DNA of 64,000 nucleotides from Rhodanobacter sp. B04. GTDB taxonomy: Bacteria > Pseudomonadota > Gammaproteobacteria > Xanthomonadales > Rhodanobacteraceae. Shown piece by piece: positions 1 to 8,304 of the stretch. The DNA is taken from assembly GCF_002001125.1 (NCBI RefSeq), contig NZ_MUNV01000006.1, positions 186,001-250,000 on the forward strand, written 5' to 3'. Positions within the stretch are counted from its first letter, which is position 1; each line of letters opens with the position of its first letter. The notes under the pieces were generated by a model. It saw only the letters and a list, made by a program, of their open reading frames with translations, was not told the DNA's origin and did no database searches. Both the position numbers and the translations under genes were made by a program.

Positions 1-1972
1 CCTCGCGGATCTCGGCGATCGCGTCGGGCAGGCTCTTGCCGGCCTCGCGCACGCACAGCGCGATGAACTCGCCGCGGTGCGCTTCGAGCTGCTCGGCGGC
101 ATGTTCGAGGATCGCGGCGCGGCTGGCCGCGGGCAGGCGATCCCAGCCGTGCTGCGCGGCGACGGCATTGCTCAGTGCCTTGTCGACGGTGGTGCCGTCG
201 GCGCTGACGTAGCTACCCACGGTCTGGCGGCGGTCGGCGGGGTTGGTCACCTGCACGGTCGGGCCGTTGGCCGTTGCACCCGGCACAAGCGGACCGGCGG
301 TCCATGGGCCAGCGTTCGCGTTGACCGCATCGGCCATCGCCTTCAGTTCGTTGTCGTTGGAGAAGTTGACGCCCATGGAATTCTTCCGAAGTTCACCATA
401 AAGATTCACCGGCAGCGGAATGCGCGGGTGCGGGATCGAAGCGAAGGCGCGCACCGTTTCGCACGGGTCGGCGACCAGCGTGCGCACCGGCACGCTCTCG
501 TCGACGACGCGGTTGACGAAGCTGGTGTTGGCGCCGTTCTCGAGCAGGCGACGCACCAGATACGGCAGCAGGTCTTCGTGCGTGCCGACCGGTGCGTAGA
601 CGCGGCAGGGCACGTTGAGGTTCTGCGGGCCGATCACTTCGGCATACAGGTCGGTGCCCATGCCGTGCAGGCGCTGGTATTCGTACGGACGGCCCTGCGC
701 GATGTGATGCACGGCGGCGATCGAGTGCGCGTTATGCGTGGCGAACTGCGGGTAGATCAGCTCGACGCCGGCGTTGAACAGGCGGCGTGCGCAGGCCAGG
801 TACGACACGTCGGTGTTCGGCTTGCGCGTATACACCGGATAGCCGGCCAGGCCGTTTTCCTGCGCGCGCTTGATTTCGGCGTCCCAGTAGGCGCCCTTGA
901 CCAGGCGTACATACCAACGACGATTGGCGGCACGGGCGGTCTCGATCAGCCAGTCGATCACGAACGGGGTGCGCTTGGCATACGCCTGCACCACGATGCC
1001 GAGGCCGTTCCAGCCTTCCAGCGAAGGATGCGCGAACACGTCGCCGATGATGTCCAGCGACAGTTCCAGCCGCTCGGCCTCTTCGGCATCCACCGACAGC
1101 GCGATGCCGTGCTTCATCGCCAGCTGCGACAGTTCCAGCAGCTTCTCGCTGAGCTGGCGGTGGGCGAGTTCGCGCTTGGCCACCTCGTAGCGCGGGTGCA
1201 GCGCGGACAACTTCACCGAGATCGACGGCGCATCGGTATGGTTCGCGAACGGGCCGCGCGCGCCGATCGCGGCGATCGCGTTGCGGTAATCCTGCTGGTA
1301 GCGCTCGGCGGTCTCGCTGGTCAGCGCCGACTCGCCCAGCATGTCGTAGGAATAGCGGTACACCGCGTATTCCTTCTTCGCGCAGCGGTCCAGCGCCTCG
1401 TCGATGGTCTGCCCCATCACGAACTGGTGACCCATGATGCGCATCGCCTGGCGCACGGCGAGGCGGATCGCCGGTTCGCCGGCACGGCCGACCAGCCGCT
1501 TCAGCGCGCCGGTGAAATCGTGGCGGGTGTCCTCGGCGAGATTCACCAGATGTCCGGTGAGCATCAGGCCCCAGGTGGAGGCGTTGACGAACAGCGACTC
1601 GCTCTGGCCCAGATGCTTCTTCCAGTCCGCATCGCCCAGCTTGTCGCGGATCAGCTTGTCGGCGGTGGCCTTGTCGGGGATGCGCAGCAGCGCTTCGGCC
1701 ACGCACATCAACAGCACGCCTTCCTCGGAGGAGAGGTCGTACTGGCGCATGAAGGATTCGACGGCGCTCTGGTCCTTCGCGCGTGCACGCACGCGCGTGA
1801 CGAGGTCGGCGGCGAGATCGATCACCTTCTCACGCTCGACCGGCGGCAAGGTGGCCTGGACGAGCAGGTCGTTGACCGCTTCGGTCTCGTCGCGCAGCCA
1901 TGCGGCGGTGATGCGCGCACGGGCCGGCTCGGCGCCGGCGGGGAGTTCGGGGCTGAGGATGGGTTGGGTCAC
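1..1972 (-). CDS. putA: Bifunctional proline dehydrogenase / P5C dehydrogenase PutA (3' end outside window)
   Basis: It oxidises proline to glutamate in two steps (FAD-dependent PRODH, then NAD-dependent aldehyde dehydrogenase). About 657 residues are visible: an N-terminal helical arm, the PRODH barrel with VRLVKGAYWDAEIKRAQ near the FAD/substrate site, a linker, and the start of the ALDH domain (VTNPADRRQTVG). The ALDH catalytic Cys lies beyond the window. The N-terminus shows no ribbon-helix-helix DNA-binding domain, so this looks like a PutA that does not repress itself. The start is taken as GTG at 1972 because no in-frame ATG lies nearby; the ribosome site is poor, so the start is uncertain. 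It is divergent from the oxidase locus. Confidence 0.95.
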   Translation of the reverse strand, partial: MTQPILSPELPAGAEPARARITAAWLRDETEAVNDLLVQATLPPVEREKVIDLAADLVTRVRARAKDQSAVESFMRQYDLSSEEGVLLMCVAEALLRIPDKATADKLIRDKLGDADWKKHLGQSESLFVNASTWGLMLTGHLVNLAEDTRHDFTGALKRLVGRAGEPAIRLAVRQAMRIMGHQFVMGQTIDEALDRCAKKEYAVYRYSYDMLGESALTSETAERYQQDYRNAIAAIGARGPFANHTDAPSISVKLSALHPRYEVAKRELAHRQLSEKLLELSQLAMKHGIALSVDAEEAERLELSLDIIGDVFAHPSLEGWNGLGIVVQAYAKRTPFVIDWLIETARAANRRWYVRLVKGAYWDAEIKRAQENGLAGYPVYTRKPNTDVSYLACARRLFNAGVELIYPQFATHNAHSIAAVHHIAQGRPYEYQRLHGMGTDLYAEVIGPQNLNVPCRVYAPVGTHEDLLPYLVRRLLENGANTSFVNRVVDESVPVRTLVADPCETVRAFASIPHPRIPLPVNLYGELRKNSMGVNFSNDNELKAMADAVNANAGPWTAGPLVPGATANGPTVQVTNPADRRQTVGSYVSADGTTVDKALSNAVAAQHGWDRLPAASRAAILEHAAEQLEAHRGEFIALCVREAGKSLPDAIAEIRE

Positions 1973-2152
1973 AGGGGAAGCCGGTGCGAGGGCAGGGACG
2001 GTGTAAACGTCGAATTGTACGCCGGACTCCGTGTGCCCGCTGCACGGGTCGGCGCTGTCCGTTACCGGCCCGGGTGGCCGGTCAATCGCGGTGTCGCCAT
2101 GCTCGCTGACGTAAATCCGCGGCTTGATGCGGATCGCATGGGTGCGACATTC

Positions 2153-2181
2153 TTGCCCGTTGACTCGCCGCAGCCTATCAT
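2153..2181 (+). promoter_or_regulatory. Candidate sigma-70 promoter for the DUF2244-cox operon
   Basis: TTGCCC at 2153-2158 and TATCAT at 2176-2181 are 17 bases apart, with the ATG of the first gene 29 bases further on. It lies in the divergent gap between putA and the oxidase genes. This is a match by eye only. The rest of the gap (1973-2152) shows no other clear element. Confidence 0.4.
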
Positions 2182-2209
2182 TCCGCTGTTCCAGGCACGC
2201 CGGATCCCC

Positions 2210-2719
2210 ATGATCGTGCTTCGACCAGCTGCCGCCGGCCTGCCGTGCGTGACGATGTGGCTCAAGCCCAATCGCGCGCTCAGCCGACGCGGCCTGCGTC
2301 GATTGATCGTGGTTCTGGTGGCGCTGGCGCTGATAACGGCAGGACTGGGTGCGTGGCAGGGGAATGTATTTGCTCCGCTGTTTGCCTTGGTTGAATCCGC
2401 CGCCGTGGCTTGCGCGTTGAGCGTGGCCTGGCGGGCCGGTGACCGCAGTGAGCGCATCACCCTCGACGCCATGTCGCTGGAGGTGCAGTCGCTGCCCGGT
2501 CGCCGCCGCATGCGTTTCCAGTCGTACTGGGTGCGCGTGCTGCTGGAGCCGGGTAATGGGCGCCAGCGCCTGCTGTTGTCATCGCACGGGCGCGAAATGG
2601 AAATTGGCGCTTTTCTGGCGGATCAGGAACGCGTCGAGCTGTCGAAGAAACTCATGGTGTTGCTGGCGGATTTCCATGGCCGGTCACGCGAACAGGTTCA
2701 ACAAAGGTGCAAGACATGA
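2210..2719 (+). CDS. DUF2244 domain membrane protein
   Basis: A protein of about 169 residues with two hydrophobic segments near the N-terminus (LRRLIVVLVALALITAGLGA and the following FAPLFALVESAAVACALSVA), then a soluble beta-rich part with the Trp/Arg pattern of DUF2244. Family members of this type often sit directly upstream of coxB in gamma-proteobacteria; their function is not established. The start may instead be ATG 2255 (MWLKPNRALS). Its stop overlaps the coxB start (ATGA at 2716-2719), which points to translational coupling with the oxidase subunits. Confidence 0.8.
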   Translation: MIVLRPAAAGLPCVTMWLKPNRALSRRGLRRLIVVLVALALITAGLGAWQGNVFAPLFALVESAAVACALSVAWRAGDRSERITLDAMSLEVQSLPGRRRMRFQSYWVRVLLEPGNGRQRLLLSSHGREMEIGAFLADQERVELSKKLMVLLADFHGRSREQVQQRCKT

Positions 2720-3651
2720 CATCTGGCGGCATCAGGCGATCATTCACGGCATGGGCGGCGCTGGCCCTTGCACTGTTCGGCGGCGTGGCTCAGGCCGATC
2801 CGCACCCGTATCAGCTGAACATGCAGCGCGGTGCGAGTACCTGGTCGCAGGTGCCCTACGATCTGAACAACATCTCGCTCGGCGTGTGCGTGGTGATCGG
2901 CATCCTGGTGTTCGGCGCGATGTTCATCGCCATGTTCCGCTTCCGCAAGTCGCGCGGCGCGGTGGCCGAGAAGTGGTCGCACAACACCATGCTGGAAATC
3001 GTGTGGACCACGATCCCGGTGATCATCCTGATCGTGCTGGCCTACCTGGCCACCGGCGGGATCACCTCCTGGTCCGATACCACCGGTTCGCAGATGACCG
3101 TCAAGGTCACCGGCTACCAGTGGAAGTGGCGCTACGACTATGTCGACTACCTCGGCAAGCCGATCAGCAAGGTCGGCTTCATGTCCAAGCTGGACACGCA
3201 GAGCGACCAGACCCGCCAGCTCGGCTCGGGCATGGATCCCTATGCGGTCAAGGTGGGCGACGAGAACACCTACCTGCTGAACGTGGACAAGCCGCTGGTG
3301 GTGCCGGTCGATACCAAGATCCGCTTCGTGATCACCGGCGCCGACGTGATCCATTCGTGGTGGGTGCCGGCGCTGGGCTGGAAGCTCGACGCGATTCCCG
3401 GGATCATCAATGCGGCCTGGACCAACATCAAGGAACCGGGCACTTATCGCGGCCAGTGCGCCGAACTGTGCGGCCAGGATCACGGCTTCATGCCGATCGT
3501 GGTGGTGGCGAAGTCCAAGCCGGATTTCGCCAAGTGGCTGGCCGAGCAGGAAGCGCAGTCGGCAGCACCTGCCGCGGCACCGGCAGCGGCATCGACGGCT
3601 GCTGCTCCGGCGGCCGAGCAGACCGCTACGGCACCTGCCACGGCCAAGTAG
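2716..3651 (+). CDS. coxB: Cytochrome c oxidase subunit II
   Basis: Carries the CuA centre that takes electrons from cytochrome c in the aa3-type oxidase. It has an N-terminal signal peptide ending near GGVAQA, two membrane segments (about residues 50-70 and 95-115), then the periplasmic cupredoxin domain. CuA ligands are visible: H213, C248, E250, C252, H256 and M259 (GQCAELCGQDHGFM). There is no fused cytochrome c domain; instead the C-terminus is a low-complexity Ala/Pro/Thr tail of about 30 residues. AAAGGTG at 2703-2709 places the start at ATG 2716 rather than GTG 2707. Confidence 0.97.
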   Translation: MTSGGIRRSFTAWAALALALFGGVAQADPHPYQLNMQRGASTWSQVPYDLNNISLGVCVVIGILVFGAMFIAMFRFRKSRGAVAEKWSHNTMLEIVWTTIPVIILIVLAYLATGGITSWSDTTGSQMTVKVTGYQWKWRYDYVDYLGKPISKVGFMSKLDTQSDQTRQLGSGMDPYAVKVGDENTYLLNVDKPLVVPVDTKIRFVITGADVIHSWWVPALGWKLDAIPGIINAAWTNIKEPGTYRGQCAELCGQDHGFMPIVVVAKSKPDFAKWLAEQEAQSAAPAAAPAAASTAAAPAAEQTATAPATAK

Positions 3652-3717
3652 GTCCATCCCCGCTACTCGCAGTCTCATTGCAGCCGCATTCAATTTTCAG
3701 GTTAGAGGTGCAAGGCC

Positions 3718-5334
3718 ATGTCCCACGCAGCCACCCATGATCACCACGATGATCACCACGGCGCGCCGAAGAGTTTCTTCCAGCGTTGGTTCATGTCGAC
3801 CAACCACAAGGACATCGGCACGCTGTACCTGGTCTTCGCATTGGTGATGTTCTTCATCGGCGGCAGTTTCGCGATGCTGATCCGCGCCGAGCTGTTCACG
3901 CCGGGCATGCAGCTGATGCAGCCGTACTTCTTCAACCAGCTGACCACGATGCACGCGCTGGTGATGATCTTCGGCGCGATCATGCCGGCCTTCGTCGGCC
4001 TCGGTAACTGGATGATCCCGCTGATGGTCGGCGCGCCGGACATGGCGCTGCCGCGCATGAACAACCTGTCGTTCTGGATCCTGCCGTTCGCCTTCACCCT
4101 GATGCTGTCGACCCTGTTCATGGCCGGCGGTGGCCCGGCCGGCGGCTGGACGATGTACCCGCCGCTGTCGCTGCAGAGCGATTCGCTGGCTTACGTGGTG
4201 TTCGCGGTCCACCTGATGGGCATCAGCTCGATCATGGGCGCGATCAACATCATCGCGACCATCCTCAACATGCGCGCGCCCGGCATGGAACTGCTGAAGA
4301 TGCCGGTGTTCGTGTGGAGCTGGCTGATCACCGCCTTCCTGCTGATCGCGGTGATGCCGGTGCTGGCCGGTGCGGTGACGATGCTGCTCACCGACAAGTA
4401 CTTCGGCACCAACTTCTTCAATCCGGGCGGCGGCGGCGACCCCGTCTTGTATCAACATATTTTCTGGTTCTTCGGGCATCCCGAGGTCTACATCATGATC
4501 CTGCCGGCGTTCGGGATCATCTCGGAGATCATCCCGACCTTCGCGCGCAAGCCGATCTTCGGCTACAAGGCGATGGTGTTCGCGATCGCCTCGATCGCCT
4601 TCCTGTCGTTCATCGTGTGGGCGCACCACATGTTCGCGGTCGGCCTGCCGATGGGCGCCGAGATCTTCTTCATGTACGCGACGATGCTGATTGCGGTGCC
4701 GACCGGCGTGAAGGTGTTCAACTGGGTCAGCACCATGTGGGGCGGCTCGATGACGTTCGAGACGCCGATGCTGTTCGCGATCGCGTTCGTCATCCTGTTC
4801 ACCATCGGCGGCTTCTCCGGCCTGATGCTGGCGCTGGTGCCGGCCGACTTCCAGTACCACGACACCTACTTCGTGGTGGCGCACTTCCATTACGTGCTGG
4901 TGACCGGCGCGCTGTTCGCGATCATCGCCGCCACGTACTACTGGCTGCCGAAGTGGAGCGGCCGGATGTACAGCGAGTTCTGGGCCAAGATGCATTTCTG
5001 GAACTCGGTGATCTGGGTCAACGTGCTGTTCTTCCCGCAGCACTTCCTGGGCCTGGCCGGCATGCCGCGCCGTATCCCGGACTACAACGTGGCCTTCGCC
5101 AACTTCAACATGATCAGCTCGATCGGCGGCTTCCTGTTCGGCGCCTCGCAGCTGATCTTCCTCGGCGTGCTGATCCACGGCGTGTGGTTCTCCAAGAAGA
5201 AGGCCACCGACCGCGTGTGGGAAGGTGCCAAGGGCCTGGAGTGGACCGTGCCTTCGCCGGCGCCGCACCACACCTTCGACGTGCCGCCGGTGATCCACGA
5301 CGACGAACTGGCGCACGGCCACGTCAACGATTGA
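3718..5334 (+). CDS. ctaD: Cytochrome c oxidase subunit I
   Basis: Catalytic subunit of the aa3-type oxidase, 538 residues, with about twelve membrane helices. The CuB/heme a3 site is intact: H254 and Y258 in the HPEVY motif (the His-Tyr cross-link pair), H303/H304 in WAHHMF, and H389/H391 in VAHFHYVL. The N-terminus is His-rich (THDHHDDHH), as seen in several relatives. It lies 66 bases after coxB and is cotranscribed with it. Confidence 0.98.
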   Translation: MSHAATHDHHDDHHGAPKSFFQRWFMSTNHKDIGTLYLVFALVMFFIGGSFAMLIRAELFTPGMQLMQPYFFNQLTTMHALVMIFGAIMPAFVGLGNWMIPLMVGAPDMALPRMNNLSFWILPFAFTLMLSTLFMAGGGPAGGWTMYPPLSLQSDSLAYVVFAVHLMGISSIMGAINIIATILNMRAPGMELLKMPVFVWSWLITAFLLIAVMPVLAGAVTMLLTDKYFGTNFFNPGGGGDPVLYQHIFWFFGHPEVYIMILPAFGIISEIIPTFARKPIFGYKAMVFAIASIAFLSFIVWAHHMFAVGLPMGAEIFFMYATMLIAVPTGVKVFNWVSTMWGGSMTFETPMLFAIAFVILFTIGGFSGLMLALVPADFQYHDTYFVVAHFHYVLVTGALFAIIAATYYWLPKWSGRMYSEFWAKMHFWNSVIWVNVLFFPQHFLGLAGMPRRIPDYNVAFANFNMISSIGGFLFGASQLIFLGVLIHGVWFSKKKATDRVWEGAKGLEWTVPSPAPHHTFDVPPVIHDDELAHGHVND

Positions 5335-5344
5335 ACAACCATCA

Positions 5345-5375
5345 GGGCGCGTATGCCGGAAGCGGCAGGGCGCCC
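5345..5375 (+). other. Intergenic hairpin after ctaD
   Basis: GGGCGC (5345-5350) pairs with GCGCCC (5370-5375), with an inner GCCG/CGGC stem. It has no T-run. It could act on mRNA stability or partial read-through between ctaD and the downstream genes. Confidence 0.4.
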
Positions 5376-5391
5376 AGAGAAGCCGATCCAC

Positions 5392-5538
5392 ATGACGCAA
5401 CCGAAGATGCAACATGCCGCGATTGATCAGTACGACGCAGAACGCCGCAAGGGCGTGCGGCGCACCGTGAAGATACTCGTGGTTATCGCCGCCGCTTTCT
5501 TCCTGGTGTCGTTCGTGCAGATCGTGCTGATGAAATAG
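5392..5538 (+). CDS. Small single-pass membrane protein of the cox operon
   Basis: 48 residues (MTQPKMQHAA...) with a charged N-terminus and one C-terminal helix (VKILVVIAAAFFLVSFVQIVLMK). The position between ctaD and ctaE matches that of small oxidase assembly or subunit proteins, but the sequence carries no diagnostic motif. The frame stays open back to ATG 5353, which has a better AGGG ribosome site; 5392 is preferred because 5345-5375 folds as a hairpin. In related genomes a ctaG/COX11 gene often follows this small gene; here none does. Confidence 0.6.
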   Translation: MTQPKMQHAAIDQYDAERRKGVRRTVKILVVIAAAFFLVSFVQIVLMK

Positions 5539-5569
5539 CGCTACCGCAGTCGTTACATGTGTTCTTCAA

Positions 5570-5590
5570 CCGGTCGGGTTCGACGACCGG
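5570..5590 (+). other. Small hairpin in the gap before ctaE
   Basis: CCGGTCG (5570-5576) pairs with CGACCGG (5584-5590) over a 7-base loop. It lies in the 115-base gap between the small membrane gene and ctaE, where a ctaG gene would be expected. Function unknown. Confidence 0.35.
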
Positions 5591-5653
5591 CATGCAGTTC
5601 CCCGGTCGGCATCACGGGGTTAAGTCATCAAGAGAAATCCACGGGGTCTCACC

Positions 5654-6541
5654 ATGGGTCAGCAGCACGACGCTTACTTTGTCCCGGCCAAGAGCTACTG
5701 GCCGTTCGTGGCCGCAGTGGTCATGTTCACCACCGTGTTCGGTGCTGCGCACTGGCTGAATGCGGAGCCAGGCGATGCCGGCTTCGGCAAGACCGTGCTG
5801 CTTGTCGGCGTGATCGGCGTGCTGGGCATGTTCTTCGGCTGGTTCCGCTCGGTGATCAACGAGTCGCTGGCTGGCAGCTACAACCACCAGGTGGACACCT
5901 CGTTCCGCATGGGCATGATGTGGTTCATCTTCTCCGAGGTGATGTTCTTCGGCGCGTTCTTCGGTGCGCTGTTCTACATCCGCATGTTCTCGGTGCCGTG
6001 GCTCGGTGGCACCGGCCATGGCACGCTGACCCACGAGTTCCTGTGGAGCGATTACGCCGCCTCGTGGGGCGCCAACGGCGGCAATGGTCCGGAGCATGTC
6101 GGCGGCGCGTTCTCGACCGTGCCGGCGTGGGGCCTGCCGTTGCTGAACACGTTGATCCTGCTCAGCTCCAGCGTCACCGTCACGATCGCCCATCATGCGC
6201 TGCGCGCGGGGCACCGTGGCAAGATCCTGGTGTTCCTGGGCCTCACCGTGCTGCTGGGTGCGCTGTTCCTGAACTTCCAGGCGCACGAGTACATCGAGGC
6301 CTACAAGGAATTGAACCTGACCCTGCACAGCGGCGTCTACGGTTCGACCTTCTTCATGCTGACCGGCTTCCACGGCCTGCACGTGACGCTGGGCACGATC
6401 ATGCTGGCGGTGATCTGGTTCCGCGTGCTGAAGGGGCACTTCAACAAGGATCACCACTTCGGCTTCGAGGCCGTGGCCTGGTACTGGCACTTCGTCGACG
6501 TGGTCTGGCTCGGCCTGTTCATGTTCGTCTACATCCTTTGA
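5654..6541 (+). CDS. ctaE: Cytochrome c oxidase subunit III
   Basis: 295 residues with seven predicted membrane helices. Family signatures are visible: WFRSVINES, FSEVMFFGAFFGALFY, the HEYIEAY segment and the terminal WYWHFVDVVWLGLF. It stabilises the subunit I/II core and is linked to proton delivery. Last subunit gene of the operon; a strong terminator follows. Confidence 0.97.
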   Translation: MGQQHDAYFVPAKSYWPFVAAVVMFTTVFGAAHWLNAEPGDAGFGKTVLLVGVIGVLGMFFGWFRSVINESLAGSYNHQVDTSFRMGMMWFIFSEVMFFGAFFGALFYIRMFSVPWLGGTGHGTLTHEFLWSDYAASWGANGGNGPEHVGGAFSTVPAWGLPLLNTLILLSSSVTVTIAHHALRAGHRGKILVFLGLTVLLGALFLNFQAHEYIEAYKELNLTLHSGVYGSTFFMLTGFHGLHVTLGTIMLAVIWFRVLKGHFNKDHHFGFEAVAWYWHFVDVVWLGLFMFVYIL

Positions 6542-6575
6542 TCTGCTGCCGTTGAGCCGGCCACGCCGGCTCAGG

Positions 6576-6610
6576 CAACAAAAAGCCCGCCATCGGCGGG
6601 CTTTTTGTTG
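6576..6610. terminator. Bidirectional rho-independent terminator
   Basis: GCCCGCC (6585-6591) and GGCGGGC (6595-6601) form the core stem, extended by AAAAA/TTTTT and CAAC/GTTG to 16 pairs over a 3-base loop. A second hairpin, GAGCCGGC/GCCGGCTC, lies at 6554-6572. It separates ctaE from the convergent DUF2909 gene and can serve both strands. Confidence 0.9.
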
Positions 6611-6701
6611 GGCAGAGGAAGGTTCGGCCGTTGCTGTTGGCGGGCGCCGTGTCGCGCGATTTGTCGCGGTTGGGCCGCGCCGCCGGCACAGCCGGTTACA
6701 A

Positions 6702-6935
6702 TTACTGGCCGACGTCGTGTGGGTGCAGCCAGCCCATCCAGATGCCCAGCGCGACCATGCCGATCAGCACCAGCGACAGGCCGATGCGGCGGGTCAGCGC
6801 CCACACGGTGCGCTTGTCGTCGTCCTTGTCGGTCATCATGAAGTACAGCGCCTGGCCGAGGCTGAAGATCACCACCAGCAGCACCACCACCAGCGCACAT
6901 TTGTAGACGGTTTCCACGTGATTGATCCGATCCAT
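6702..6935 (-). CDS. DUF2909 twin-transmembrane protein
   Basis: 77 residues (MDRINHVETVYKC...) with two membrane helices (ALVVVLLVVIFSLGQALYFM and RIGLSLVLIGMVALGIWMGW) separated by an acidic/basic loop (TDKDDDKRT). This small family recurs next to oxidase assembly genes in gamma- and beta-proteobacteria; its role is unproven. It is convergent with ctaE and divergent from SURF1 across only 41 bases. ATG 6935 is chosen because the upstream codons read into the SURF1 promoter. Confidence 0.75.
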   Translation of the reverse strand: MDRINHVETVYKCALVVVLLVVIFSLGQALYFMMTDKDDDKRTVWALTRRIGLSLVLIGMVALGIWMGWLHPHDVGQ

Positions 6936-6976
6936 TTCGACAGCGGCAGTATAGCGATCACCGGCGGATACGCCGC

Positions 6977-7738
6977 GTGATCGGATTTCGCCGTCCGCCA
7001 TGGTGGGCCTTGCTGCTGACCGCGGCTGGTGCGTTGCTGTTCATGCGTTTGGGCGTTTGGCAGCTGCATCGTGCGGACTTCAAGGAAGCGCTTCTGCGGC
7101 GGTATGCCGCATCGGCTTCCGCACCCCGGCAGGACTTCGCCAAGGTGGCCGAGACGCCACCCGCCGACGGTTTTCCACGGGTGCAGGTGGACGGTCGCTA
7201 CCTGGTCGACCGGCTGTACCTGCTGGACAACCCGCAGCATGACGAGCGCGGCGGGGTGGAAGTGTTCGCGCCGTTCGTGGTGCGCGATCAGGCCCAGCCC
7301 GTGCTGCTGGTGGACCTCGGTTTCCTGCCCGGCAACGGTACGGCGCAGGTGCCGCAGCTGCCACCGCTGCCCACCGGCGCGGTCAGCCTGGAAGGTCTGT
7401 ACGTGCCGCCGCCGCCGCTCGGTTTCGAGATGGGCGGCGATGCGCTGGCGCGACAGACGCAGTGGCCGAAGAGCAGCATCTTCCTGGACCCGCAGGCGGT
7501 CGCGCGCGATCTCGGTCGGCCGCTGTATCCGCGCGTGCTGGCGCTGGATGCCGACCCGGCCTCGATCTACGTGCGCGTGCACACCCTCGACTTTTCCTCG
7601 ATGCCGCCGGCGCGGCATCGTGCCTATGCGTTCCAGTGGTTCTCCTTCGCCATCGCCGCGGTGGTGATCCTGCTGGCGCTCAATCGCCGGCGCAAGCCGC
7701 GCGAATCCCGATCCCTGACTGACGATGAAGTCCAATGA
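6977..7738 (+). CDS. SURF1 family cytochrome oxidase biogenesis protein
   Basis: 253 residues, two membrane helices at the ends with a periplasmic domain between them. Typical SURF1 features are the N-terminal helix followed by LGVWQLHRADFKEALL, the G-R-Y segment (VDGRYLVDRLYLLDN) and the C-terminal HRAYAFQWFSFAIAAVVI helix. It helps deliver heme a to subunit I. The start is GTG. It overlaps the next gene by four bases (ATGA at 7735-7738). Confidence 0.93.
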   Translation: MIGFRRPPWWALLLTAAGALLFMRLGVWQLHRADFKEALLRRYAASASAPRQDFAKVAETPPADGFPRVQVDGRYLVDRLYLLDNPQHDERGGVEVFAPFVVRDQAQPVLLVDLGFLPGNGTAQVPQLPPLPTGAVSLEGLYVPPPPLGFEMGGDALARQTQWPKSSIFLDPQAVARDLGRPLYPRVLALDADPASIYVRVHTLDFSSMPPARHRAYAFQWFSFAIAAVVILLALNRRRKPRESRSLTDDEVQ

Positions 7739-8304
7739 ATACTGTTGATCCGAAATCGTTGCGCCGCAGCCGGATGCTGCTGATCCTGATCGCGCTGGTG
7801 TTTGCCGCGCCGATGATCGCAGCGGGCCTGCTCACCTGGAGCGGCTGGCAACCGGGCGCCAAGGGCAATGGCCAACCGATCCAGCCGCAGCGCAATTTCG
7901 TCGACGAGAAACTGCAGGTGCAGCTGAGCGATGGCCAGGCCTATGCCTGGCGCGACAGCGAGCCGCGCATGACCCTGGTGGCGCTGGCCGGCCCCGGCTG
8001 CGCGAAGCAATGCCTGGCGACGCTGACCGGCATGGCGGCCGCGCGGGTCACGCTCAACCGCAACCAGTCGCGCCTGCGCCTGCTTTATCTCGGCACGCCG
8101 CCGGCGGATGACGACCGCGACGGCATGAAGAACTACTGGCAGCTCGGTGAGGATGTCGCCGGCAAGCTGGCCAGCTACCGGCCGACCACGCCGGACAGCG
8201 TCAGCGCGTTGCTGGTGGAATCCAACGGTACCGCGCTGTCGTGGTATCCGGCCGGATTCGATCCTTCCGGCCTGCGCAAGGACCTGCAGAAGGTGATCAA
8301 GTGA
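7735..8304 (+). CDS. Membrane-anchored protein with CxxxC motif, possibly SCO/thioredoxin-like
   Basis: 189 residues: one N-terminal membrane anchor (MLLILIALVFAAPMIAAGLL) and a periplasmic domain. The segment MTLVALAGPGCAKQCLATL holds a Cys-X3-Cys pair after a beta strand, the same spacing as the copper-binding CPxxC of Sco1, but the rest is not recognisably SCO and a distal His is not obvious. It is translationally coupled to SURF1 and ctaA (stop shares the A of the ctaA ATG). A role in copper delivery or thiol chemistry for the oxidase is inference; homologues are usually annotated as hypothetical. Confidence 0.65.
   Translation: MNTVDPKSLRRSRMLLILIALVFAAPMIAAGLLTWSGWQPGAKGNGQPIQPQRNFVDEKLQVQLSDGQAYAWRDSEPRMTLVALAGPGCAKQCLATLTGMAAARVTLNRNQSRLRLLYLGTPPADDDRDGMKNYWQLGEDVAGKLASYRPTTPDSVSALLVESNGTALSWYPAGFDPSGLRKDLQKVIK

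Noticed and set aside
77-2209. Long plus-strand open frame ahead of the DUF2244 gene
   Set aside because: It is the complement of putA; only its last 170 codons, from 2210, encode a recognisable protein.
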